From the NCBI RefSeq assembly GCF_000238775.2, contig NZ_AFEJ02000001.1, positions 558,001 to 622,000 of the forward strand: 64,000 nt of DNA. The letters run 5' to 3'. The translations under genes and the position numbers were made by a program. Of the stretch, positions 49,798-58,700 are shown piece by piece; the first letter of the stretch is position 1; every line of letters starts with the position of its first letter. The notes beneath the pieces were generated by a model that saw nothing but the letters and a program-made list of their open reading frames with translations, was not told the DNA's origin and did not search any database. The stretch comes from Acaryochloris sp. CCMEE 5410. GTDB taxonomy: Bacteria > Cyanobacteriota > Cyanobacteriia > Thermosynechococcales > Thermosynechococcaceae.

Positions 49798-50157
49798 GAT
49801 TATCCTCCAAAAACTAACAATGTGATCGACTCAACTATTTCTATCTGTTTGTGTTCGGTTCAAGCGAAGGGTTACTGACCTCAATGAACAAAGTTCAGAG
49901 CAACGCTTAGCAAATTATCTCCTCGAAATGCTTCGGAGTTGCCAGCCAGTCTTGCAGTGTGCTCTTATTCACAACTTCAGTCATCTTTCAACTGAGTACT
50001 TAGCCTGGATTATTCACAAGGACTTCAAACACCGATAGCATGGAAACTCCTCAAAACAGCCTGTAGTTGAAACAATTGCTGAGCTTGATTTCTGGAAAGG
50101 TGTTCGAGGCACTGCCAAAATTGTCATGAATAATGCAGGTTAGAAGCTCATGATTGT
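49798..50157. other. Gap with repeat and gene relic
   Basis: The 360 bases contain dispersed repeat copy B (50000-50144) and a short frame on the minus strand (49907-49976) reading VNKSTLQDWLATPKHFEEII, which looks like the end of a lost protein. No intact gene was seen. Confidence 0.4.
50000..50144. repeat. Dispersed repeat, copy B
   Basis: It matches 11547-11680, with blocks AACTCCTCAAAACAG, CTGTAG and GTCATGAATAATGCAGG. The 25 bases after it (AGCTCATGATTGTTCAGG) also recur at 48611, just after the kinase gene. The family looks like an IS relic or MITE. Confidence 0.55.
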
Positions 50158-51102
50158 TCAGGTCGGCTTGAGAACAGTAATAATCGGTTTGTGATCAGAA
50201 CCTCCTGTCTGCCCAGCCCAAGTTTTGAGAACGGTATAACCTCGCGTTTCGATGTGATCCAAGGGGATTTTGATATATCGGGTGGTCAGGGTTTGATTGA
50301 AATACCATGTTGCCCAAATCCACTGACGATGACCTGCATTTTGAAGTTGGCTGATTCGTTCAAAACGCTGAAAATACGGGGACCAAGGGGTTGCATTAAA
50401 ATCCCCTAAAACGATCAGCTTTCCCTCTATCGTTTGACTGGCCTTGGCAAAGGTATCCAGTTGCCGATTCCGGATATGAAAAAATCCCGGAATGATGGGC
50501 ACAGGTGGGTGAATCCCAATAATCGTTACTGGGCTACCCTCCACTTGCAGCTTCGCCATCAGGCTAAAAGTTCGGCCTTGGGTCGTAACCCCAAAATCTG
50601 TTGTTGTCGCCTCGAGGATTGGATATCGACTGAACAGGGCATTATTGCCGCCCTCCGTTCGATAGTCATGGGGATAACTCAGCCGAGCTTGCAGTTCGGT
50701 CATCATGGGTTTGCTGACTTCTGACAAAAACAAAATATCTGGATCTTCACCCTGGATTGATTGTGCGATCGCATCGGTATTGGGATTGTCAATCCAGATG
50801 TTGTAAGCCATTACCCGCATCCCGTCAGGAGCTGACCCCAGTTGGGGAGGACCGACCCAATTCAACACAGGCGCCACAATCAAAATTAGGATGAGTGTGG
50901 CAATACTCACGCGAGCTGATTGCTGGCGCAGCTTCGGGATGACGACGACCAGGATAAAACTCAAGCAAGGGATGACACACCAATAGGGCCACAGCTCAAC
51001 CAAGAGGGCCAGGGGCCAACGGAATTTCAAAGGACTGTAATAAACCAGTGCTTGCACCCCGCTGATGAGCAGTATTGCACTGGATATCAACCGAAAATAC
51101 AT
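50158..51102 (-). CDS. Endonuclease/exonuclease/phosphatase-family membrane protein
   Basis: The N-terminus has three membrane helices (YFRLISSAILLISGVQALVY, YWCVIPCLSFILVVVIPKL, VSIATLILILIVAPVLNWV). From about residue 95 the EEP fold follows: MRVMAYNIWIDN, ILFLSEVSKP (Glu ligand), GIHPPVP, VLGDFNATPW and GGSDHKPII (Asp-His). This is the metal-dependent phosphodiesterase fold. Proteins of this shape are found in many bacteria as periplasmic or outward-facing phosphatases of unknown substrates. All catalytic residues are present. Its stop abuts the dispersed repeat. Confidence 0.88.
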   Translation of the reverse strand: MYFRLISSAILLISGVQALVYYSPLKFRWPLALLVELWPYWCVIPCLSFILVVVIPKLRQQSARVSIATLILILIVAPVLNWVGPPQLGSAPDGMRVMAYNIWIDNPNTDAIAQSIQGEDPDILFLSEVSKPMMTELQARLSYPHDYRTEGGNNALFSRYPILEATTTDFGVTTQGRTFSLMAKLQVEGSPVTIIGIHPPVPIIPGFFHIRNRQLDTFAKASQTIEGKLIVLGDFNATPWSPYFQRFERISQLQNAGHRQWIWATWYFNQTLTTRYIKIPLDHIETRGYTVLKTWAGQTGGSDHKPIITVLKPT

Positions 51103-51244
51103 AGGGGTTTAAAGCTGGGTTTAGGTTGGATTGTAGGAAGATTTCTATTTGTGTTAGCCGTGAGTCGTGGGTTGCGATCGCATCCTTATCCCCCTTAAGT
51201 CCCCCAGAGGCTGCAAGCTACCCCAATTCCTCAAAAGCGGACAT

Positions 51245-52165
51245 TCAATCTAACTCCCCCGTTTTTCTTAGATGGTCACAGTAGCGATTAAAGAGATTTT
51301 TGGCCGCTGGCCAGCAGGAATTGGGACTCATAAAATGGGAAAATTCAAAGGTAATTAACTTCTCCACCCCAGATTGTTCTGCCGCCTGCATTTTCCACCA
51401 CAGCTTCCGCCAATCTAGAGGCGGAAAGTCAAAGGGAACGTCTCGATCAAAACTTTCCACATTGGACCAAGCCTGCATCCCGTGCTTAGAAATTAGCTCC
51501 CGGTTTGCCCGCAGGAAATCGGGCAAGTCATCATAATCCACCTGCCCATCCTGGAAAGCGACAATATCAACGGCTCCTGCCAGCACCCCTAGAATTTCAT
51601 TCCAGTCTTCACAATGCTGATCCAAGGAAATCGGATCATCGACTAATTTACGGCCATGTAAATAGGGCGAAATCATATTCGGCAGATGCGGAGAGAGCCC
51701 TTTGCAGTGGGCACCCAATTGTCGCAGACATTCCACTCGATGTTTCTCCATCTTGCCCAGCTCAAAGGTGAGATACCAGCCCTTAAAGGCGGACCGATGT
51801 CCATACTTCTGCCAGACTTCATCGATAAAGTCTTTGCCCAACTGTACTTCTTGATCTAAGGTGCGCTCCCTCGACGGTCGAGTTGCCGAATCATAGGTGC
51901 CAAAGAAAAAGGCCATCTCATTCTCTTCGGCTAGGTTTAGAAACAACTCCACTAGATCTTCATAGACCGGAAAAATATCAGCCTGCTCTGACAGCACCTG
52001 GGAGGGACAAACCGCTATTCGACCGACCCCAGCTCGGATCATAATCACCGTATCAATACCGATAGATTTCATAATTCGGAAATCTTCGGCCCATTCAGCT
52101 CTTCCCCAGTTATTGGATGGAATATCGTGGGTAATCTCATCCAAAAAAGTACCGGAAATTTTCAT
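51245..52165 (-). CDS. DUF4434-type TIM-barrel protein
   Basis: The 306 residues begin MKISGTFLDEITHDIPSNNW and have FRIMKSIGIDTVIMIRAGVG, FFFGTYDSA, KGWYLTFELGK, VDIVAFQDGQVDYDDL and FEFSHFMSPNS. This resembles DUF4434/DUF5109 glycoside hydrolase-like barrels, where acidic residues sit at the ends of strands. No signal peptide is present. It may cut an intracellular glycan, but no substrate is known. The gene is alone between the EEP gene and the divergent P450 gene. Confidence 0.8.
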   Translation of the reverse strand: MKISGTFLDEITHDIPSNNWGRAEWAEDFRIMKSIGIDTVIMIRAGVGRIAVCPSQVLSEQADIFPVYEDLVELFLNLAEENEMAFFFGTYDSATRPSRERTLDQEVQLGKDFIDEVWQKYGHRSAFKGWYLTFELGKMEKHRVECLRQLGAHCKGLSPHLPNMISPYLHGRKLVDDPISLDQHCEDWNEILGVLAGAVDIVAFQDGQVDYDDLPDFLRANRELISKHGMQAWSNVESFDRDVPFDFPPLDWRKLWWKMQAAEQSGVEKLITFEFSHFMSPNSCWPAAKNLFNRYCDHLRKTGELD

Positions 52166-52301
52166 AATATCCTGTTCGGCTGTTTGACTTCATTACTATA
52201 CGCTCAATCTCTTGAGATGTAGCAAAATCAACTTCCTACCCTATCTAATTAGCTTTGATAGAATGCAGCCATAACACACCAGTTGCAAGTGAACAGTCCT
52301 T

Positions 52302-53678
52302 ATGCAAACCTTGCCTTCTCCCAAAACACCGATGCCCGTTCAATCGACTCAGTGGATCTTTGATCCGGTGGGTTACATGAAGACCAATTTCAAACGGTAC
52401 GGTGACATATTTAAGGCCTGTGTTCTTTGGGGCAACTCCGATCCTTTAATTATGGTGAATGATCCCAAAGCTGTTCAGTATATCCTTACTCACGATATGA
52501 GGAAGGAGTTGACATCCCCTGGCGATGTCAACAAACTGCTGGAACCCATGGTTGGCAAAACGAACATGATGTTGCTGAGTGGCACTCAACATCAAAACCG
52601 AAGACAATTGGTCTTGCCCCCTTTCCATGGAGATCGACTCACCGTATATGGGGCTATTATTCAGCAAATTAGTAATGACTTAATCACGCAATGGCCCTTG
52701 CATGAGTCCCGTAATACCCGTGAAATCATGCAAAAAATCACGATGCAGGTCATTCTTCAGGCTGTTTTTGGGCTACATCAAGGCGAGCGCTATCAACAGC
52801 TGGAACAATTGCTGCGGATTCGATTGGATATGACGGGGTCTCCTTTAGCGTCTGCCATCGTTTTCCTACCTTGGTTGCAAAAAGATTACGGTTCCTGGAG
52901 TCCTGGGGGCCGACTACTTAAAATTGCAGCCCAAACGGATGAACTACTGTTTGCTGAAATAGCGGAAAGAAGGGCCAATCCTGACCCGGATCGGGTCGAT
53001 ATTCTGTCTTTACTGTTAGCGGCTCGGGACGAAGACGGTAACGGTTTGACTGATCAAGAGCTGCGGGATGAAATGATGGGGCTACTCGTTGCCGGTCATG
53101 AAACGACGGCGACAGCCTTGACCTGGGCAATGTACTGGATCCATTCTTTGCCAGAGGTGAAGGATAAGCTGATGGCTGAACTGGATGCTGTTGCGAATCC
53201 CAATGATCCGTCTGAATTTCTCAAGCTCCCTTTTCTCACGGCAGTCTGTAACGAAACCCTCCGAATTCATCCTGTGGCCATGCTGACATTCCCTCGTCGA
53301 GTGGAGACGCCAATGGAGCTATGTGGATATCAGCTCGATCCCGGCATGCTGATCATGGGGTGTATTTATCTCATCCATCAACGAGAAGATTTATACCCCA
53401 ACCCCCAACAGTTCCGCCCTGAGCGGTTTCTGGAGAAGAAGTTTTCTCCCTATGAGTTTTTGCCGTTTGGAGGAGGGGTTCGACGCTGTGTTGGGTCGGC
53501 CTTGGCTCAGTATGAGATGAAGATTGTGTTGGGAACACTGCTAACCCAGTGTGATTTTGCCCTCCTAAATAAACAGCCCGTTCGGCCTGGACGTCGAGGG
53601 GTTACTTTAGGGCAAAAACAATCTGTTCAGATTCAGAAAAAGGGACTGCGATCGCAGCAATTACTCCAAACGGCCTGA
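52302..53678 (+). CDS. Cytochrome P450 (CYP110-like)
   Basis: The I-helix motif LLVAGHETTATALTWAMYW, the K-helix ETLRIHP and the heme loop FLPFGGGVRRCVGSALA with the axial cysteine are all intact. Length of 458 residues and the absence of a membrane anchor fit bacterial P450s, and the pattern is close to the cyanobacterial CYP110 family that oxidises fatty acids, alkanes or terpenes. The hopanoid genes are 15 kb away, so no link can be claimed. It converges with purH with 12 bases between stops. Confidence 0.92.
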   Translation: MQTLPSPKTPMPVQSTQWIFDPVGYMKTNFKRYGDIFKACVLWGNSDPLIMVNDPKAVQYILTHDMRKELTSPGDVNKLLEPMVGKTNMMLLSGTQHQNRRQLVLPPFHGDRLTVYGAIIQQISNDLITQWPLHESRNTREIMQKITMQVILQAVFGLHQGERYQQLEQLLRIRLDMTGSPLASAIVFLPWLQKDYGSWSPGGRLLKIAAQTDELLFAEIAERRANPDPDRVDILSLLLAARDEDGNGLTDQELRDEMMGLLVAGHETTATALTWAMYWIHSLPEVKDKLMAELDAVANPNDPSEFLKLPFLTAVCNETLRIHPVAMLTFPRRVETPMELCGYQLDPGMLIMGCIYLIHQREDLYPNPQQFRPERFLEKKFSPYEFLPFGGGVRRCVGSALAQYEMKIVLGTLLTQCDFALLNKQPVRPGRRGVTLGQKQSVQIQKKGLRSQQLLQTA

Positions 53679-53690
53679 TTCCCGAAGGGA

Positions 53691-55265
53691 TTAGTGGAGA
53701 AAATGACGGGTGCCCGTAAAGGCCATCACAATTCCCAGTTCATCGGCGGCTTGAATAGAGTCCTTGTCCCGAATACTGCCTCCCGGTTGAATAATGGCTG
53801 TAATTCCGGCGGCGGCTGCCGTCCGTACCGAATCATCAAAGGGGAAGAACCCATCGCTGGCTAAGGTTCCGCCTTGGGCCTGGTCCCCAGCTTGTTGGAG
53901 GGCAATATTAACAGACCCCACCCGATTCATTTGGCCTGCGCCGACCCCTAGGGTGGTGTGATCTTTGGTCACCACAATGGCATTGGATTTGACATGCTTG
54001 ACCACTTTCCAGGCAAACAGAAGTTCCGCTAACTGAGCTTCAGTAGGCTTTGCCTGGGTAACAATCTGCCAATCCGTGGTGGGTGTTAAGGTTTCATCGG
54101 CAGCTTGAGCGAGCCAACCTCCTGCGATCGCTTTCACCGTAACCGCAGGGCCACTGACTAAATCCGGCAGCACCAACACCCGTAAGTTAGACTTGGCCTG
54201 GAGGACAGCCGCTGCCTCAGGCTGGCAATCAGGGGCTACAATACACTCCAAAAAGGTTTTGGTAAGCACCTGGGCCGTATCGTTATCAATGGCACGATTC
54301 ATGGCAACGATACCGCCAAAAGCAGAAACTGAATCGGCGGCGAGCGCTTTTTCATATGCCTGGAGCAGGGTTTCCCCTTGGGCGACGCCGCAAGGATTGT
54401 TGTGCTTGAGAATCGCGACCGTGGGCTGGGTTTCAGCCTGGGCAAACTCGGCAATCACCCGTCGAGCGGCTTCTAAATCGACCAGATTGTTGTAGCTAAG
54501 TTCCTTTCCTTGGAGCTGTTGAGCAGCGGCCCATCCCGAAGGCGTATTGCTTTCTTGATACCAAACGGCATTTTGGTGGGGATTTTCGCCGTAGCGAAGG
54601 GTTTGTTTGGCTGTACCCAAGATGGAGAGCTGGGTTTGGGAATCGGTAGTAGTTAGGGATTGGCGGAGGTGGGTTGCGATCGCACGGTCATAACTCGCCA
54701 TTCGCTCAAACACCTTAAGGGCACAGACCTGTCGAAATGGCAGGGACGTCTCTCCTTCCCCTTGCTTCAGTTCCTGTAAATAAGACTCATACTGCTGAGG
54801 GTCACATAACACCGTCACATGGGCATGGTTTTTAGCAGCAGCCCGAATCATGGTGGGGCCACCGATATCAATCTGTTCGACTGCATCTGCCAATGCTTGG
54901 TCTGGATCTGTGATTCCCTGAGCTTTCTGGTTGGCAATGGTCTCTTCAAAGGGATAGAGGTTCACCACTACTAAATCAATCCCCTGAATATTGTTCTCCG
55001 ATAAATCCTGAATATCGGACTGCAAACTTCGACGGGCTAGAATCCCACCATGAATGCGAGGATGAAGGGTCTTGACTCGTCCGCCTAAAATTTCCGGGGA
55101 CCCAGTGTAGTCTGACACCTTGGTGACGGGAAATCCTGCTTGCTCCAGTGTTGCCGCAGTCCCTCCACTACTAACCAGAGTAAAACCATAACTATCAATT
55201 AGCTGCTGCGCTAATTCAATTAAACCAGTCTTATCCGAAGTACTTAAGAGGGCTAATCGTGTCAT
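53691..55265 (-). CDS. purH: Bifunctional purine biosynthesis protein PurH
   Basis: The start at ATG 55265 (TRLALLSTSDKTGLIELAQQ) is that of the IMP cyclohydrolase domain. The AICAR transformylase domain follows, with LKHNNPCGVAQGETL and GGIVAMNRAIDNDTA. The end holds FFPFDDSVRTAAAAG, IIQPGGSIRDKD and TGTRHFLH, the usual C-terminus. It carries out the last two steps of IMP synthesis. A start at 55307 would add 14 residues outside the family pattern. The 524-residue length is normal. Confidence 0.97.
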   Translation of the reverse strand: MTRLALLSTSDKTGLIELAQQLIDSYGFTLVSSGGTAATLEQAGFPVTKVSDYTGSPEILGGRVKTLHPRIHGGILARRSLQSDIQDLSENNIQGIDLVVVNLYPFEETIANQKAQGITDPDQALADAVEQIDIGGPTMIRAAAKNHAHVTVLCDPQQYESYLQELKQGEGETSLPFRQVCALKVFERMASYDRAIATHLRQSLTTTDSQTQLSILGTAKQTLRYGENPHQNAVWYQESNTPSGWAAAQQLQGKELSYNNLVDLEAARRVIAEFAQAETQPTVAILKHNNPCGVAQGETLLQAYEKALAADSVSAFGGIVAMNRAIDNDTAQVLTKTFLECIVAPDCQPEAAAVLQAKSNLRVLVLPDLVSGPAVTVKAIAGGWLAQAADETLTPTTDWQIVTQAKPTEAQLAELLFAWKVVKHVKSNAIVVTKDHTTLGVGAGQMNRVGSVNIALQQAGDQAQGGTLASDGFFPFDDSVRTAAAAGITAIIQPGGSIRDKDSIQAADELGIVMAFTGTRHFLH

Positions 55266-55349
55266 TGCTAAGAATCTAAGAAAATTACAACGCTTACAGC
55301 CAGTCAATATGACAGCTGTTAGGGCTTACGGATTGTTGCAGGCAAAAGG

Positions 55350-55694
55350 CTATTTCCCTGCATTCGCTTGCTGGCGATACTCTTCTACTTCTGGTGGGTA
55401 CCCAATGGGTAGTACACGTTCTACATTAGGATGAGGACGAGGGATAATCACCCATGTATGTAAGACCGCCCCATAGGTGTTCTCCACCACAGCAATCCCA
55501 GCGTCCATCGCCCGCTTGACTTCGGAGACATCGCCTCGAAAACAAATCGCGAATCGAGCACTACCACCCTTGATATAGCTCACCAAAGTGACCCGACCAG
55601 CCTTGATCATTGCATCGGCGATTGAGAGATTTCCTGGCAAGCCAGATGTTTCTAATGCCCCGACGGCTTGCTGAGAGACAACCCCATTCGTCAT
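55350..55694 (-). CDS. ccmK4: Carboxysome shell protein, CcmK4-like (BMC domain)
   Basis: The start at ATG 55694 gives a 114-residue BMC protein. The sequence SQQAVGALETSGLPGNLSIA, ADAMIKAGRVTLVSYIKGGSARF (pore loop GGSAR), FRGDVSEVKRAMDAGI and VIIPRPHPNVERVLPIGYPP is closer to CcmK4 than to CcmK1/2 (KIGSGR). It forms hexamers of the carboxysome facets with a different pore. CcmK3, usually its neighbour, is absent here. The gene lies alone near purH. The paralogue number CcmK4, 5 or 6 is not certain. A start at 55715 is possible. Confidence 0.85.
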   Translation of the reverse strand: MTNGVVSQQAVGALETSGLPGNLSIADAMIKAGRVTLVSYIKGGSARFAICFRGDVSEVKRAMDAGIAVVENTYGAVLHTWVIIPRPHPNVERVLPIGYPPEVEEYRQQANAGK

Positions 55695-55715
55695 TTGCCA
55701 TTCTCCAAAACACAC

Positions 55716-55890
55716 AAAAAAACTTCTTCACCACCTATAAACATAGAAGATGGAATTACCTTTAACTCATTGCTGCAATATCAAATCCAATCAGCCCTGC
55801 AATTGTAGTCTATCCGGGCTTAGATCAAAACAAGATAACTGTGACATCGCCTATGGGGTTGACATCCAATATTGGCTGAGGTGACAGGAG
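55716..55890. other. Upstream region of ccmK4-like and relic junction
   Basis: No gene is seen here. The promoter of the ccmK4-like gene is expected, but a clear -10 could not be assigned. From 55891 a decayed aminotransferase begins. Confidence 0.3.
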
Positions 55891-56239
55891 ATTTGGCGAC
55901 ATTATGATGAGGCGTTTGCCGATCTACCGATTGAGTTGCCAGCGCCATCTGAATCGGATACACATCATAGCTACCATTTGTATACAGTTTTGATCAATGA
56001 GAAATGGGCTGGAGTTAACCGTGATGCTTTTTTAGATGGGATAACGGCGAAAAATATTAGTGTTGGGGTACATTAATTGAGTATTCCTGTACATCCTTAT
56101 AATCAGCACACTTTAGGCTGAGACTTGAAAGACTATCCAAACGTTGTATGTCTGGGGTGGCAGACGGTTAGATTGCCATTATCAGCAAGATTGACTGATT
56201 AAGATGTTCAAGATGTGGTTACGGCAGTAAAAAAGATTT
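55891..56239 (+). pseudogene. Decayed DegT/DnrJ/EryC1/StrS aminotransferase, C-terminal part
   Basis: Translation in one frame gives WRHYDEAFADLPIELPAPSE, then THHSYHLYTVLINEKWAG and NRDAFLDGITAKNISVGVHY-like sequence. In-frame stops follow at three places, before VRLPLSARLTD and DVQDVVTAVKKI. The order is that of the family's C-terminus. The start and catalytic lysine region are missing. It stands directly before an intact gene of the same superfamily, of different sequence. Confidence 0.75.
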
Positions 56240-56240
56240 C

Positions 56241-57488
56241 ATGTTGACGAGGCAAACCAAAAAAATATTAGCTATTGGCAAGAATCAGACGAGAAATCTG
56301 CAGAAGTTTCTAACTGGGCAGTCATTAACCGCTCCTTCACTTAGCTCTATGACTTTAGATGAAGATGATGTTGTACTAGCCAAAGCATTAATATCCAATC
56401 CTTCTAGCTGGGATGAAAAGAAAATCATTTCACAGTATGAGATGGAATTTTCACGTTGGAATAATTCCAAATTTGCTTTTGCTTTTATGAGCGGACGAGT
56501 ATCACTCAGCGCTTGTATTTATGCATTAAATTTGCAGCCAGGTGATGAAGTGATTTTACCTGCTTACACTTGCGTTGTTGTACCTAATGCTTTTTACTTT
56601 GCTGGAATTAAACCAGTTTATTGCGATATTGAACTTGAAACTTATGGACTTGATGTGAATGAGGTAAAAGCGCACATTACACCTAGAGTGCGTGCTATTT
56701 TACTGCATCATCTTTATGGTTTAGTTTGCCGAGATTATCACGCTATACTCGATTTAGCGAAATGCTATAGCTTAAGTGTAATTGAAGACTGCTGTCATGC
56801 AACAGGAGCAAAATATAGAGGAGAAAAAGTAGGTAATTTAGGAGATGTAGCTTTTTACAGTAGTGAGCAGTCTAAGATTTTCAATACAATTCAAGGAGGA
56901 TTTTCTACGACAAACAATTTAGAATTGGCTAATAAGATGAAAGAATACTATAATTGCGCAGCTTATCCAGATTCAGTTTGGATTCAAAAGCAATTGTATA
57001 ACGTATTACTAAATTTCTATGAATGCAAACATCCTAAAAAATGGATTTTGAGAGATATTATTCAGCTAAGGTACGGACATAAACGTTTACTCTCAACTAC
57101 CGCCGAAGAAGAAAAAGGAATTCGACCTAAACACTATGGCTGTAAGATGCCTGCTCCAATCGCAGCTATTGGCTCTAATCAAATTAAAAAATTAGATTAC
57201 TACAATAGTCGCAGAAGAGAAACTGCTAAATACTGGGATATTTGGTGCGAAAACAACAACTATACTAAACCTGTTGTTATTGATAATTCAGTTCCAGTTT
57301 ATCTAAGATATCCAGTTTTGGTAGAGCCGTTCAAAAAGCAAAATCGCTCCTGGGCGAATAAACAACTTGGTGTTGATTTAGGTATTTGGTTTGCTAGTAA
57401 TATTCATCCTTCAAAAAATATTAAAGGTTTTCCAAAGGCAGACAAAGCAGTTGAATGCTGCATAAATTTACCATGCTTAATGCAATAA
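56241..57488 (+). CDS. DegT/DnrJ/EryC1/StrS-family aminotransferase
   Basis: The 415-residue protein has the PLP-dependent fold: FAFAFMSGRVSLSACIYALN, PGDEVILPAYTCVVVPNAFY, then VIEDCCHATGAKYRG and SSEQSKIFNTIQGGF with the catalytic lysine. It probably aminates a keto sugar nucleotide for a surface glycan. The gene is the first of an AT-rich cluster and overlaps the acetyltransferase gene by 34 bases. Base composition differs from the chromosome around it, which suggests transfer. The start ATG 56241 directly follows the pseudogene of the same superfamily. Confidence 0.88.
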   Translation: MLTRQTKKILAIGKNQTRNLQKFLTGQSLTAPSLSSMTLDEDDVVLAKALISNPSSWDEKKIISQYEMEFSRWNNSKFAFAFMSGRVSLSACIYALNLQPGDEVILPAYTCVVVPNAFYFAGIKPVYCDIELETYGLDVNEVKAHITPRVRAILLHHLYGLVCRDYHAILDLAKCYSLSVIEDCCHATGAKYRGEKVGNLGDVAFYSSEQSKIFNTIQGGFSTTNNLELANKMKEYYNCAAYPDSVWIQKQLYNVLLNFYECKHPKKWILRDIIQLRYGHKRLLSTTAEEEKGIRPKHYGCKMPAPIAAIGSNQIKKLDYYNSRRRETAKYWDIWCENNNYTKPVVIDNSVPVYLRYPVLVEPFKKQNRSWANKQLGVDLGIWFASNIHPSKNIKGFPKADKAVECCINLPCLMQ

Positions 57489-58060
57489 AACAGAGTGAAA
57501 AGATTTTTATCTACTTTTTGGATTTTTTCTGTAGCTACTTTGAAAATATAATGAGAGGGAATCGATCTATTTTAGCTGCTCTCCTAAGAAAAAAAATATA
57601 TAGAACTGAATGCTTTATAGATACAGACGTTATCATTACAAACAAATATAACTTCAATGCAGGTAGTCAGAGTAGCATTTATCACTCTTGCTATATTTTA
57701 AACGAAAAAGGTTTTTTTAGTATTGGTAACAATTCTCATTTAGCTGCATTTTGTTATGTTAATGTCCTTCAAGGAAGTGTCTCATTAGGGGATGATGTTG
57801 CTATTGGTCCAGGGACAAAAATTATCGCTTACTCAAACCATTATAACTTTGGAAAAAAAGTAACTGCAGAAAAGAAGACTAAAGATATAGTAATTAAAAA
57901 TAATGTATTTATTGGTGCAAACTGCACTATTCTTCCAGGCACTATTATTAACGAGAATGTGATTATTGGTGCAGGTGCGGTTGTGAAGGGTGAACTTGAA
58001 GAAAATTCTATATATGTAGGTATACCCTGCAAAAAGATTAGAAGCGGTTGGTATGAGTAG
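57455..58060 (+). CDS. Hexapeptide-repeat acetyltransferase (LbH)
   Basis: The C-terminal two thirds have left-handed beta-helix hexapeptides: FSIGNNSHLAAFCYV, VSLGDDVAIGPGTKI, IVIKNNVFIGANCTILPGT and IIGAGAVVKGELEENS. NYNFGKK-like sequence contains the loop with a likely catalytic His (YSNHYNF). It probably acetylates an amino sugar made by the preceding aminotransferase. Two starts are possible (57455 and 57473); the first overlaps the aminotransferase by 34 bases. It overlaps the methyltransferase by 8 bases. Confidence 0.88.
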   Translation: MLHKFTMLNAIKQSEKIFIYFLDFFCSYFENIMRGNRSILAALLRKKIYRTECFIDTDVIITNKYNFNAGSQSSIYHSCYILNEKGFFSIGNNSHLAAFCYVNVLQGSVSLGDDVAIGPGTKIIAYSNHYNFGKKVTAEKKTKDIVIKNNVFIGANCTILPGTIINENVIIGAGAVVKGELEENSIYVGIPCKKIRSGWYE

Positions 58061-58694
58061 ACATAATTTCTTGATTCACAACATTAATGAAAAGATTGCT
58101 AGATCCTTACCATACGAAGGAATAGTTGTTGATCTTGGTTGTGGTGGATCACCCTACAAACAACATATTCTTGATTCTGCAGAGCAGTATATTGGAGTCG
58201 ACTGGGAAAATAGTCAGCATGATCAAAGCAATGTAGATATTTTTGCTAACCTTTGCGAGAGACTACCTTTTTCTTCTGATTATGCTGATACTGTTACTTC
58301 TTTTCAGGTTTTAGAACACTTACCAGAACCTGACTTTTTTATATCTGAATGCTTTAGAATCCTCAAGAATAGGGGGAGTATATTCATAACCGTACCTTTT
58401 ATGTGGCATATCCATGAAGAACCTCACGATTACTTTCGTTATACAAAATATGGTTTAGAATATCTCTTTAGGAAAAATGGGTTTGTTGATATAGAAATCA
58501 GAGAAAATATGGGTTTCTGGCAAATGTGGATTCTAAAATTCAATTACCACACAATGCGTTTTTCATTTGGCTTTCTGAAGTTTCTTTGGATTCCGATTTG
58601 GTGGATTGGGCAAACTGCCGCACCAATCATGGATAAATATGATAGACATCCACAAGAGACAGGAAGCTATACTGTTTTAGGTAAAAAGCCTTGA
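58053..58694 (+). CDS. SAM-dependent methyltransferase
   Basis: The 213-residue protein has motif I GIVVDLGCGGSPYKQH, a following acidic residue GVDWEN, then VTSFQVLEHLPEPDFFISEC and SIFITVPFMWHIHEEPHDYF. This is a class I methyltransferase of the type found in polysaccharide clusters. The acceptor may be a sugar hydroxyl. It overlaps the acetyltransferase by 8 bases and is 6 bases before the flippase, so the operon is tight. Confidence 0.88.
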   Translation: MSRHNFLIHNINEKIARSLPYEGIVVDLGCGGSPYKQHILDSAEQYIGVDWENSQHDQSNVDIFANLCERLPFSSDYADTVTSFQVLEHLPEPDFFISECFRILKNRGSIFITVPFMWHIHEEPHDYFRYTKYGLEYLFRKNGFVDIEIRENMGFWQMWILKFNYHTMRFSFGFLKFLWIPIWWIGQTAAPIMDKYDRHPQETGSYTVLGKKP

Positions 58695-58700
58695 TATAAA

